A DNA stretch of 64,000 nt, taken from NCBI RefSeq assembly GCF_009792795.1, contig NZ_VKHQ01000004.1:656017-720016 (forward strand), in the 5' to 3' direction. Shown here one piece after another: positions 27,234-35,803 of the stretch (positions are counted from its first letter, which is position 1; every line of letters starts with the position of its first letter). The notes beneath the pieces are model-generated. The model was not told the DNA's origin. It saw only the letters and a list, made by a program, of their open reading frames with translations, and did no database searches. The position numbers and the translations under genes were made by a program. The stretch comes from Cognatiluteimonas profundi. GTDB taxonomy: Bacteria > Pseudomonadota > Gammaproteobacteria > Xanthomonadales > Xanthomonadaceae.

Positions 27234-27833
27234 ATGCGCAGACCAGGCTTTCATCGCATCGTGCTGGCGGCACTGTTGCTGCCGTCGCTGTCCATGGCAC
27301 GGCCGGCAGCCGACCTGTGGGGCTTTGACCCGGGCGTGCTCGCAGCGACCGGCGGCGACCTGCTGCAGCGCGCGCCGGACCCGCAGGTCGATGCGCTGTT
27401 CCAGGCGGTGCACGCGGTGGCGCGCAACGACAACGAGTCGGGGGCGCTGTGCGCCTTGTTCGAGCCAAAAGCCGACCGCAGCATCGCAGGCCTCGATGCG
27501 TTCGCGTCGCAGCTGGGACCCGCCAGCCGCTCGCGCTTCGCCGATGCGCTTGCCGACCTGCTGCTAGCCGCCGTGCAGTCGCCGGCGCAGGCCTTCGACC
27601 GTGCCGCGGCGAAGCAATCGCTGAAGGGCGCCGCCGTCACCGCCGCGCTGCTGCACGACGGTTTCACGACGGGCCTGCAGGCCGGCGACGATGCCGATGG
27701 TCGCAGCGCGCGCTGCCAGTCGCTGCGCTGGCTGCTCGATGCGATGCAGTCGCGACCGCCAGGCGAGCGTGCCGCCATGACCCGATTCCTGCTGGACGAA
27801 GGCCTGTCGCGGATCGCGACCGGCGCGTCCTGA
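27234..27833 (+). CDS. Secreted hypothetical protein next to the bio operon
   Basis: The protein has 199 residues with a signal peptide (about 1-22, ending SMA before RPAADLWG). The mature part is helical and Ala/Leu-rich with three cysteines. GALCALFEPKADRSI and KGAAVTAALLHDGF are distinctive, but I do not recognise a family. The gene is 60 bases after bioC on the same strand. The role is unknown; adjacency to biotin genes may be incidental. Confidence 0.65.
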   Translation: MRRPGFHRIVLAALLLPSLSMARPAADLWGFDPGVLAATGGDLLQRAPDPQVDALFQAVHAVARNDNESGALCALFEPKADRSIAGLDAFASQLGPASRSRFADALADLLLAAVQSPAQAFDRAAAKQSLKGAAVTAALLHDGFTTGLQAGDDADGRSARCQSLRWLLDAMQSRPPGERAAMTRFLLDEGLSRIATGAS

Positions 27834-27836
27834 CTC

Positions 27837-29327
27837 TCAGCGCGTGCTGGTTGCCGCGCGTCGCACGCGGAACAGCACCCGGCCCTGGTACGGCGTGCCC
27901 TGGGCCACGGCGACCATGTCCTGCGTCGCGATCAGGTCACGCACCGTGGGCCACTGCTCCTGCTTGGTGATCCAGAGGCTGTCGGGGTCGAAGTCATCGC
28001 GCAGTTCGTCGGTGACGCTCTCGTCGAATTCCGGATTGAAGCGCGCGCCGGCCTGCGGCTGCAGCGAGAGCTTTTCCACGTCGACGCCCAGGTGCAGGTG
28101 CAGGCCGTAACGCGCCATGTCGTCGACGAACTCCACCTGGCTGACCGGCCCGGCAACGCGCTCGTGGATGGCGCCGGCCCAGGCGGAGGCATCCTTGTGC
28201 GTCGGCCAGCGTGCCGCGGCCAGCTGCAATCCCAGTGCGCAGGCGCACCACAGCAGCAGCCAGCGCCAGCGTGGCAGCGGCAAACCCTCCGCGAAGCGCT
28301 GCCGGGTCGCGATGACGGCGAGCGGCACGAACAGCGGCAGGATGTACAGCGGCAGCCGCGAACGCGAGATGCAGAACACCAGCAACGGCAGCAGCAGCCA
28401 CAAGGCCAGCAGCAGCCCGGCGGCGTCCTCGCGGCGACCCTGGTGCGTGCGCATGTGGCGCAGCTTCGCCGGTAGCGCCGTCGCCCAGCGCAGCAGCGAG
28501 GGCGTCCACGGCAACGTGCCGATCAACAACGTCGGCAGGTAGATGCTGATCCAGCCATACCACTCGCCATGGCGACTGAAATCATTGCTGGCGACGCGGT
28601 CGACCACTTCCTTGCCGAGGAAGTAATCGAGCAATCCCGGGTTGCGCGCCATGGCCGCCGCATACCACGGTGCCGAGACGGCGAGGAACAGCAGCAGGCC
28701 CCGCCACTGCAATGCACGCGGACGCACCTGCCGCGGCATCGCGATGTCGAATGCGATCACGGCCAGCAGCGGCAGCAATCCCGGTGGCCCCTTGTCGAGG
28801 AAAGCCAGCGCGAATGCCGCCCACATCAGCAGCAACCAGCGTTGCGCGCGGCCATCGTCGGCGAATCGCGCTTCCACGAAGGCCCACATCGCCAGCGTCT
28901 CGCAGGCGGCGAGCAGGTAGTCGGTGGTGATGAACTGCGACACGCCGATGGGCAACAGCATCGTCGCGTAGACCAGCGCCGCCTGGTGTCCGCTGCCGGG
29001 AGCCAGTCGCCGCGCGATGCGCCATGCCAGCCAGATGCACAGCAGGTAGGACAGCGCGGATGGCAGTCGCGCCGCCCAGGCGTTGTGTCCGAACGCGGCG
29101 ATGCTGGTCGCGATCGCCCAGTAGGTCAGCGGCGGCTTGGTCCAGTGGCCGATTTCCTGGCTGCGGTGCGGCTCGATCCAGTTGCCGCTGTCGAGCATGT
29201 GCAGCGCGACATTGGTGTAGCGCCCTTCATCGGGATCCCAGATGCCGCGCAGCCCCAGGAACAGGAACCCCAGCGCGAACGCCAGTGCGGCGATCCGGAA
29301 CGCCTGGGATTGCAGCAACTTGCGCAT
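27837..29327 (-). CDS. Glycosyltransferase family 39 (ArnT/PMT-like) membrane protein
   Basis: The protein has 496 residues with about 11-12 membrane helices. The first periplasmic loop has DPDEGRY, whose acidic residues are the catalytic site in ArnT/PMT enzymes. HWTKPPLTYW also matches. These enzymes move sugars from polyprenyl-phosphate onto lipid A or proteins. The acceptor is unknown. The C-terminal periplasmic domain is about 110 residues. Confidence 0.85.
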   Translation of the reverse strand: MRKLLQSQAFRIAALAFALGFLFLGLRGIWDPDEGRYTNVALHMLDSGNWIEPHRSQEIGHWTKPPLTYWAIATSIAAFGHNAWAARLPSALSYLLCIWLAWRIARRLAPGSGHQAALVYATMLLPIGVSQFITTDYLLAACETLAMWAFVEARFADDGRAQRWLLLMWAAFALAFLDKGPPGLLPLLAVIAFDIAMPRQVRPRALQWRGLLLFLAVSAPWYAAAMARNPGLLDYFLGKEVVDRVASNDFSRHGEWYGWISIYLPTLLIGTLPWTPSLLRWATALPAKLRHMRTHQGRREDAAGLLLALWLLLPLLVFCISRSRLPLYILPLFVPLAVIATRQRFAEGLPLPRWRWLLLWCACALGLQLAAARWPTHKDASAWAGAIHERVAGPVSQVEFVDDMARYGLHLHLGVDVEKLSLQPQAGARFNPEFDESVTDELRDDFDPDSLWITKQEQWPTVRDLIATQDMVAVAQGTPYQGRVLFRVRRAATSTR

Positions 29328-29417
29328 GGGCGTCCGCGTCGTAAGGGGCCGGCAATTCTAAAGGGGCGGGTGGCGGGGTCCGTTATCGGCGCGATCGCGC
29401 CACCTGCGGACGGGCGG

Positions 29418-30401
29418 TCAGCTCAGCTGGAACAGCTGCGACAAGTCGTCCAGGTCGACGTTGCCGCCGGACAGGATCACGCCGACGTGCAGGCCGGCGA
29501 ACTGCTCGCGATGGCGCAGGATCGCCGCGAGCACCGTCGCCGAGGACGGCTCCACCACCTGCTTCATGCGCGTCCACAGCAGTCGCATCGCCGCCACCGT
29601 GTCGGCATCGTCGACCACCAGCGCATGCGCGCCCTGCGCGAGCAGGATGGAAAAATTGGGCGCACCCAGCGTCCCGCGCAGGCCGTCGCAGATCGTGTCG
29701 GGGACGAAGTCGACCAGCCGCTCGCCGGCGGCCAGTGAGCGCGCGGTATCGGCGGCCCCCGCCGGCTCGGCGATGAAGAGCCGGCAGCGCGGCGCCAGCC
29801 TGGCCATGGCCAGGGCAGTCCCCGATGCAAGGCCGCCGCCGCCGACCGGAACCACCAGCGCATCGAATTCCCCGCAGGCGTTGATCAGCTCCAGCGCGGC
29901 GGTGGCCTGGCCCGCGATGACGCGGGCGTCGGTGTAGGGATGCACGAGCGTCGCGCCGGTCTCGCGTTGCACGGCATCGCAACGCGCTTCGCGTGCGGCG
30001 ATGGTGGGCTCGCAGCGGTGCAACGTCGCCCCGTATGCCTCGATGGCCGCCAGCTTGGTCGCCACGGCGCCGGTCGGCACGACGACATGGCAGGCGATCC
30101 CGCGCGTGCGCGCAGCCAGCGCCAGCGCCGCGCCATGGTTGCCGGAGGAGTGCGTGACCACGCCGCGCGCGGCGACGGCGTCGGGCAACGCCCACACCGC
30201 ATTGCAGGCGCCACGGAACTTGAATGCGCCCGTGCGCTGCAGGTGTTCGCACTTGAACGCGATGCTGCAGTCGGCCAACGAGTCGAGCGCGTGCGATCGC
30301 ATGACCGGCGTGACATGCGCCAGCCTCGCGATGCGCGCGGCCGCGTCGAGCACGTCGTCGAATGTCGGCAGGGTGGCGGCTGCGGTATCCATGCGCGACA
30401 T
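29418..30401 (-). CDS. Threonine/serine dehydratase-like PLP enzyme
   Basis: The protein has 327 residues of fold-type II. The PLP lysine is Lys61 in TGAFKFRGA. SSGNHGAALALAAR binds the phosphate and GGGGLASG the cofactor. It resembles catabolic threonine dehydratase and serine racemase, and lacks the C-terminal ACT domain of biosynthetic IlvA. The start at 30401 is one base after the stop of the upstream transporter, which suggests coupling. Confidence 0.85.
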   Translation of the reverse strand: MSRMDTAAATLPTFDDVLDAAARIARLAHVTPVMRSHALDSLADCSIAFKCEHLQRTGAFKFRGACNAVWALPDAVAARGVVTHSSGNHGAALALAARTRGIACHVVVPTGAVATKLAAIEAYGATLHRCEPTIAAREARCDAVQRETGATLVHPYTDARVIAGQATAALELINACGEFDALVVPVGGGGLASGTALAMARLAPRCRLFIAEPAGAADTARSLAAGERLVDFVPDTICDGLRGTLGAPNFSILLAQGAHALVVDDADTVAAMRLLWTRMKQVVEPSSATVLAAILRHREQFAGLHVGVILSGGNVDLDDLSQLFQLS

Positions 30402-30402
30402 G

Positions 30403-31332
30403 CTAACGCCCGGCGCGCGCGCCAAGCAGGCTCACTGCCGCCGAACCGGCGACGACCAGCGCCGCCCCGGCATAGCCCATGGCGCCGATGTGCTCGGGCG
30501 CCAGCAACGATGGCCAGCGTGCATGCACGAGCGCGGCCGCGACGATGCAGAGCAAGGGTGTCGTGGCGAGGATCGCCGACACCCGCGATGCCTCCCAATG
30601 CGCAAGCGCTTCGGCGAAGGCGCCGTAGGCGCCGATCGTGTTGAGCGCGCAATAGCCCAGCATCGCCCAGTGCAGTCCATCCAGCCGGGCGAGTTCACCG
30701 GCATGTGCGAACGGCAGCAGCACCAGGCTGGCGGCGACGTACAGCAGCAGCAGGATCTGCATCGATCCCAGCCGCGACAACAGCTGCTTCTGCAGCAGCG
30801 CGTAACCGGCCCACACCACGGCGCCGAGGATGACCAGGGCCGAGCCGACGCCGTATCCCGTGGAGTGCCGGGCCGCCAGCAACTGGTCGCGGAAGAAGAG
30901 CAGCAGGCCGGCGACCGTCAACGCGAACCCGATCCATTGCGCCAGGCGGAAGCGTTCGCCGAAGACCCAGATGCCGCCCAGCGCCATCAGCAGCGGCGCC
31001 AGCTGGATCAGCAGCTGCGCGTTGGCTGGCGTGGTGTGCTGCACGCCCAGCAGGTAGAACACGTAGTTGCCCAGCAGCAATAGCGCCGCCAGCGCGAGCA
31101 TCAGCCAATGGCGGCGGCCGAGTCCGCGGTAACCCTGCAAGCCGCCGCGCAGGCCGAGCCATGCAAAGGTCACCGCGGCAGCCACCACGAACCGGAACCA
31201 GGTCAGGGTGATCGGATCGAGGATCTCCAGCGCGACCTTCAGCGCGATCGGCAGCGTCGCCCAGAACAGCGCGGTGGCCAGGGTCAGGCCCAGTCCCAGG
31301 CGCCAGCGCCCCGACGCTTGATGCAGTGCCAT
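30403..31332 (-). CDS. EamA/DMT-family transporter (second)
   Basis: The protein has 309 residues with ten predicted helices in two EamA repeats (FWATLPIALKVAL and GAVVWAGYALLQKQLL). VQHTTPANAQLL is a typical motif. Its stop lies one base before the PLP dehydratase start, so the two form a unit. Export of an amino acid or its breakdown product is a reasonable inference. Confidence 0.87.
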   Translation of the reverse strand: MALHQASGRWRLGLGLTLATALFWATLPIALKVALEILDPITLTWFRFVVAAAVTFAWLGLRGGLQGYRGLGRRHWLMLALAALLLLGNYVFYLLGVQHTTPANAQLLIQLAPLLMALGGIWVFGERFRLAQWIGFALTVAGLLLFFRDQLLAARHSTGYGVGSALVILGAVVWAGYALLQKQLLSRLGSMQILLLLYVAASLVLLPFAHAGELARLDGLHWAMLGYCALNTIGAYGAFAEALAHWEASRVSAILATTPLLCIVAAALVHARWPSLLAPEHIGAMGYAGAALVVAGSAAVSLLGARAGR

Positions 31333-31483
31333 GTGCGTTCCGCTGGTCAGCAGCTGTCATGCTGGCACGTCCCTGCCGCGCGGCATAACGGTTCAGTTTT
31401 CCCGGGGCGCTATTCCAGAAAGGTTAAGCACCGATTCAATGCCTGCAGCGGATGCTGCCGATGGAAACCACAGGGGTGTCGCC

Positions 31484-32071
31484 ATGATCCGGAATCTGCT
31501 TCTTCCCGCCCTTGCCGCAGCGCTGCTGGGCGGCTGCGTGACCGGTTACGACTATCGTGGTGGCGCCGGCGACTACTACTACGGCCAGCCGTCGGTCGAC
31601 TACCAGGATGACGGCTACTACAGCCCCTACGGCTACGGCGGATATGGCTATCCCGGCGGCTGGAGCGGGATGATCGGCTACGGCATGGGCTATGGCGGCG
31701 GTTACGGCTATGGCGGCTACCCCTATGGGTATCCCTACGGATACGGCTATCCCTATACCCCGCGCCCGCCGGTCATCGTGGTCCGTCCGGATCCGCGGCC
31801 GCACCCGCACCCGCGTCCGCACCGCGACGACGACGACAATGACCGGCTCGTCCAGCCCGGCCCGTTGCCGAGCGGGCCCGCCCGCCCCCGGCGACCGTTC
31901 GAACCAGACGCGCGGCCGATCGGCGAGCGCATGCCGCTGCCGCAGCCGTCGGCACCCACCCGCTTCCCGAACCCCGACCGCATCCAGCGGGAGCCGCAGC
32001 GGGGCACTTCGCAGGACAGCCCGCCAGCCATGCGCCAGGAACGCGACGACGGTCTCAAACGCCACCATTGA
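31484..32071 (+). CDS. Gly/Tyr-rich lipoprotein, unknown function
   Basis: The protein has 195 residues. The signal ends in the lipobox LLGGC. The front part is Tyr/Gly-rich with repeated GYGYGG and YGYPYG units (about 45-90). A Pro/Arg/His stretch and an acidic DDDDND follow, then a disordered Pro/Arg tail. AGGGG lies ten bases before the ATG. A surface-exposed or structural lipoprotein is suggested only by composition. Confidence 0.65.
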   Translation: MIRNLLLPALAAALLGGCVTGYDYRGGAGDYYYGQPSVDYQDDGYYSPYGYGGYGYPGGWSGMIGYGMGYGGGYGYGGYPYGYPYGYGYPYTPRPPVIVVRPDPRPHPHPRPHRDDDDNDRLVQPGPLPSGPARPRRPFEPDARPIGERMPLPQPSAPTRFPNPDRIQREPQRGTSQDSPPAMRQERDDGLKRHH

Positions 32072-32325
32072 GGTGTTGCGTTGCCCCACCGCGGGTCGCA
32101 AGCTAGTGTCCGCTCTTGACGAGCTGCGTCGTTTTTAGACCTGAGTTGCAGTGCGTTTCAATGTCGGCACCCGACGGGGAAACACGGATCCCCCCTGTTC
32201 CGCTCCTCGCCGGGTGTCGGCGCCCAAGCGCTTTCGCTGGATCCTTCAGCCAGCCGGGCCCATAGCGCCTGCGTAGCGCGACCTCCATCACAGTTCCCAG
32301 CTGCGGGCCGCAAGTCCCGCGGCCT

Positions 32326-32340
32326 TGGCATGCTTCCTGC
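32326..32340 (+). promoter_or_regulatory. Sigma-54-type promoter before a putative small RNA
   Basis: TGGCATG, four bases, CTGC keeps the essential GG and GC ten bases apart and differs from TGGCACG-N4-TTGC at two positions. Transcription would start near 32352. Similar upstream blocks precede the better promoter at 15759. Confidence 0.5.
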
Positions 32341-32350
32341 GTATTCATTC

Positions 32351-32467
32351 CTGCACCCGACGTGGCAGGCGTCAGGGGCGTCGACCGGAATTGGAACAGG
32401 GGCTGGTCGCGCGCATGTCGGGGATGCCAGGGGTCGAATGTCGGGGGACATTCGACCCCTTTTTTTT
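32351..32467 (+). ncRNA. Putative small RNA, about 117 nt
   Basis: The boundaries are inferred from the sigma-54-type promoter at 32326-32340 and the terminator at 32429-32467. The transcript would have a mostly unstructured or weakly paired 5' part (GACG...CGTC pairing near 32359) and a 14-bp terminal hairpin with an 8-U tail. I recognise no known RNA family. A 28-codon open frame from 32415 runs through the terminator and is not credible. Confidence 0.4.
32429..32467 (+). terminator. Very strong rho-independent terminator
   Basis: AGGGGTCGAATGTC (32429-32442) pairs perfectly with GACATTCGACCCCT (32447-32460) across GGGG. An uninterrupted run of eight T follows (32460-32467). It lies 437 minus about 40 bases from any upstream stop, so it does not belong to the lipoprotein gene in an obvious way. 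Confidence 0.9.
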
Positions 32468-32508
32468 GCGCGAACCGATGCTGACGGGCGGCGCGCGATA
32501 ATGCGCGG

Positions 32509-34398
32509 ATGGATCACTCCTTCTATCGACATGACGTGATCGTGGTCGGCGGCGGCCATGCCGGCACCGAAGCCGCGCTCGCGGCGGCGCGGGCGGGCGC
32601 GCGCACGCTGTTGCTGACGCACAACGTCGAGACTGTCGGCGCGATGAGCTGCAACCCGGCGATCGGCGGGATCGGCAAGGGCCATCTGGTCAAGGAGATC
32701 GACGCGCTCGGCGGCGTCATGGCCAGGGCAGCGGATGCGGCGGGCATCCAGTGGCGCCGGCTCAACGCCTCCAAGGGGCCGGCGGTGCGTGCCACGCGTT
32801 GCCAGGCGGATCGTTCGCTGTATCGCGCCTTCATCCGCCAGGCCGTCGAATCCGCAGGCAACCTCACCGTGTTCCAGGCGGCGGTCGACGACCTGGTGTT
32901 CGAGGACGGTTGCGTGCGCGGAGCGGTCACCCAGACCGGATTGCGCTTCTTCGCGCCGGCCGTGGTGTTGACCGCGGGGACCTTCCTGGCCGGCAGGATC
33001 CATGTCGGGGAGACCCGTTACGCGGCCGGCCGCGCCGGCGATCCGCCAGCGACCGCACTCGCGCAGCGCCTGCGCGAAGGTCCCTTCGTCGTCGATCGCC
33101 TGAAGACCGGCACGCCCCCGCGCATCGATGGACGCACCCTCGACTACACGCGCATGGAAGCCCAGCCCGGCGACGACCCGCGTCCGGTGTTCTCATTCAT
33201 GGGTTCGCGCGCGGACCATCCGCGCCAGCTGCCGTGCTGGATCACGCATACCAGCGAGCGCACGCACGACATCATCCGCGGCGCACTGCATCGCTCGCCG
33301 CTGTACAGCGGGCAGATCCAGGGCATCGGTCCGCGCTACTGCCCCTCGATCGAGGACAAGGTCGTGCGCTTCGCCGACAAGGCCAGCCACCAGGTCTTCG
33401 TCGAGCCCGAGGGCCTGTGCACCACCGAGATCTATCCCAACGGCATCTCCACCTCGTTGCCGTTCGACATCCAGCTGGAGCTGGTGCGCAGCATCCGTGG
33501 CTTCGAGCAGGCGCACATCACCCGGCCCGGCTACGCGATCGAGTACGACTTCTTCGACCCGCGCGGGCTGAAGGCGTCGCTGGAAACCAAGGCGATCGCC
33601 GGGCTGTTCTTCGCCGGGCAGATCAACGGCACCACCGGCTACGAGGAAGCCGCCGCGCAGGGGCTGATCGCCGGCCTCAATGCCGCGCGCCTTGTGCAGG
33701 AGCGCGAGGCATGGACGCCGCGGCGCGACCAGGCCTACATCGGCGTGCTGATCGACGACCTGATCACCCAGGGCACGCTGGAGCCGTATCGGATGTTCAC
33801 TTCGCGCGCGGAGTATCGACTGCAGCTGCGCGAGGACAATGCCGACCTGCGCCTGACGGCGATCGGGCACGGGCTGGGCCTGGTCGACGATCGACGCCTC
33901 GCGGCGGTGGAAGCCAAGGGCGAGGCGATCGCGCGCGAAACCGCGCGCCTGTCGGCGCTCCGCGCCGGGCCCGGCAACCCGCTGGGCCAGGAAGTGGCCG
34001 ACGTCCTCGGGATCGTGTTGACCAAGGAGGGCAGCGCGCTGGATCTGCTGAAGCGGCCGGAGATCGACTATGCGCGCCTGCTGACGCTGCCCGCGCTGGC
34101 CCCGGCAGCGGACGACCCGATGGTCGCCGAGCAGATCGAGATCGATGTGAAGTACTCCGGCTACCTGGATCGCCAGCGCGACGAGATCGCGCGCCAGCAG
34201 CGCCACGAGACCGCGGCCATTCCCGACGGCTTCGATTACGCGCAGGTCCGCGGGCTGTCGGCGGAAGTCCGGCAGAAGCTCGAGCGCGTGCGGCCGGAAA
34301 CGGTGGGGCAGGCGCAGCGGATTCCCGGAATGACGCCTGCCGCGATCTCGCTGTTGCTGGTGCATCTGTCGCGCGCCCGGCGATCCCGCGTCGCCTGA
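32509..34398 (+). CDS. mnmG: tRNA uridine-5-carboxymethylaminomethyl(34) synthesis enzyme MnmG
   Basis: The protein has 629 residues, the normal length. The FAD motif is [19 protein letters not shown] at the N-terminus. [36 protein letters not shown] and [19 protein letters not shown] are family marks. With MnmE it modifies wobble uridine 34 in several tRNAs. The start ATG lies 42 bases after the terminator of the putative small RNA. Confidence 0.96.
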   Translation: MDHSFYRHDVIVVGGGHAGTEAALAAARAGARTLLLTHNVETVGAMSCNPAIGGIGKGHLVKEIDALGGVMARAADAAGIQWRRLNASKGPAVRATRCQADRSLYRAFIRQAVESAGNLTVFQAAVDDLVFEDGCVRGAVTQTGLRFFAPAVVLTAGTFLAGRIHVGETRYAAGRAGDPPATALAQRLREGPFVVDRLKTGTPPRIDGRTLDYTRMEAQPGDDPRPVFSFMGSRADHPRQLPCWITHTSERTHDIIRGALHRSPLYSGQIQGIGPRYCPSIEDKVVRFADKASHQVFVEPEGLCTTEIYPNGISTSLPFDIQLELVRSIRGFEQAHITRPGYAIEYDFFDPRGLKASLETKAIAGLFFAGQINGTTGYEEAAAQGLIAGLNAARLVQEREAWTPRRDQAYIGVLIDDLITQGTLEPYRMFTSRAEYRLQLREDNADLRLTAIGHGLGLVDDRRLAAVEAKGEAIARETARLSALRAGPGNPLGQEVADVLGIVLTKEGSALDLLKRPEIDYARLLTLPALAPAADDPMVAEQIEIDVKYSGYLDRQRDEIARQQRHETAAIPDGFDYAQVRGLSAEVRQKLERVRPETVGQAQRIPGMTPAAISLLLVHLSRARRSRVA

Positions 34399-34507
34399 GG
34401 GCGGCGGTTCAGGGCGCGCGCAGTCGGCGCGGCGCGGCTGACGGTACGTCATGCCGGCGTGGCGCGTGCGCTCCTACAATGCGAACTCCCCAAGGCAGGA
34501 CCTGACC

Positions 34508-35764
34508 ATGCGATTCACCGGCACGCTGGCCTTGTGCGCAATGGCATTGCTGTTGCCCGGCTGCCAGCGCGCGGCCCCGCCCGTGGCCCCGCCCACGGCG
34601 ACCCGCGCCGACCATGCACCGCGACCGTGGCAGCTGCCGACCGGGCCCGCCGCGGCGCAGCCGGCCCTGGTGGCCACCACTGATGGACGCGTGCTGTTGA
34701 GCTGGATCGACAGCACGCCGGGCCGGCGCAACGCGCTGCAGTTCGCCGCCTGGGATGGCAGTGGAAACTGGCAAAGCGCCCCGCGCACGATCGTGGTCGG
34801 CGACAGCCTGCTGGTCGACGCCAGCAATCCGCCGCAACTGATGGCCACCGGCGACGGCGCGCTGTGGGTGCAGTGGATCCAGAAGATCGGCGATGCCGCC
34901 AGCGAGTTGCAGCTCAGCCGATCGCTGGATGGCGGGTTCAACTGGAGCGCACCGCTGCAGGTCAGCACCGCTGTGCGCGGAACGGAACTCGGCTCCGCGG
35001 TGCTGTGGCCGCAATCGCGGACCGACGTGGGCATGGCATGGCTGGATGGCAATCCGCCGGCGGGCGGCGCGCAGGCGGCATCCGCGCCACAGGCACCGGT
35101 GGCGGACACCAGGCTGCATGCCGCCGTTTTCGACGCCGGCCTGCGCCGCAGCGCCGTCAGCGACGTCGATACCCGCGCGTGCGACTGCTGTCGTGTCGCC
35201 GCTGCGGTGACGACGCGCGGCGCCGTGCTGGCCTATCGCGACCGCAGCGCGTCGGAGATCCGCGACATCGCGGTCGCGCGCTTCGAATCGGGCCGCTGGA
35301 GCAAGGCCGCGCCGGTGCATGCGGACAACTGGAAAATGACCGGCTGCCCGGTCAATGGACCGGCGATCGCGTCGCGCGACACGGATGTGGTCGTCGCCTG
35401 GTACACCGGCGCCGGTCCGCAGCCGCGCGTGCAACTGGCGCGCAGCGGCGATGCCGGCGACAGCTTCGGCGCGCCCGTGGTCGTCGACCGTGGCGAGGCC
35501 GTGCTGGGTCGCGTCGCCGTGGCGCTCGATGCCAGCCAGGCCTGGGTGCTGTGGCTGCGCGAGGATGCCGATGGGCAATCGCTCTGGCTGGCGCGCTACA
35601 CGCCCGACCTGTCGCGGCAGTTGCAGCGCGTCAAGCTCGCCACGCTGCAGGGGCGCGGTCTCGTCACCGGATATCCGCAACTGGCGCTGCAGGCAGGCAA
35701 CGCCTACGTCGTCTGGACCGACATCGCCAACGGCATGACGCTATTGCAGGGCGCGATGCTGTAG
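34508..35764 (+). CDS. Sialidase-like beta-propeller lipoprotein
   Basis: The protein has 418 residues with the lipobox LLPGC after a short signal. Repeated Asp-box-like turns occur (SRSLDGGFNWSAPLQV, ARSGDAGDSFGAPVVV), typical of sialidase-fold propellers. The Arg triad and catalytic residues of true sialidases are not evident. A CDCC motif sits mid-protein (DTRACDCCRVAA) with a further Cys in MTGCPVNGPA. It may be a periplasmic binding or assembly protein. The ATG at 34508 follows AGGA. Confidence 0.75.
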   Translation: MRFTGTLALCAMALLLPGCQRAAPPVAPPTATRADHAPRPWQLPTGPAAAQPALVATTDGRVLLSWIDSTPGRRNALQFAAWDGSGNWQSAPRTIVVGDSLLVDASNPPQLMATGDGALWVQWIQKIGDAASELQLSRSLDGGFNWSAPLQVSTAVRGTELGSAVLWPQSRTDVGMAWLDGNPPAGGAQAASAPQAPVADTRLHAAVFDAGLRRSAVSDVDTRACDCCRVAAAVTTRGAVLAYRDRSASEIRDIAVARFESGRWSKAAPVHADNWKMTGCPVNGPAIASRDTDVVVAWYTGAGPQPRVQLARSGDAGDSFGAPVVVDRGEAVLGRVAVALDASQAWVLWLREDADGQSLWLARYTPDLSRQLQRVKLATLQGRGLVTGYPQLALQAGNAYVVWTDIANGMTLLQGAML

Positions 35765-35803
35765 CAGCGGGCGCGCCCACGGGGCGCCCGACGCCAAGCG
35801 CGA

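Larger units (their letters stand above)
32072..32508. other. 437-base gene-free stretch before mnmG
   Basis: No protein gene is supported. It contains the 15-base block shared with 15499 (32191-32205), a second partly shared block (32235-32272), a sigma-54-type promoter (32326-32340), and a very strong terminator (32429-32467). Together the last two outline a possible small RNA gene. Confidence 0.6.

Noticed and set aside
31363..31376. Near sigma-54 match TGGCACGTCCCTGC before the Gly/Tyr-rich lipoprotein
   Set aside because: The GG and GC are nine rather than ten bases apart, a spacing that normally abolishes sigma-54 promoters.
32415..32501. 28-codon open frame in the putative small RNA
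   Set aside because: It reads straight through the terminator hairpin and T run and has no ribosome site.
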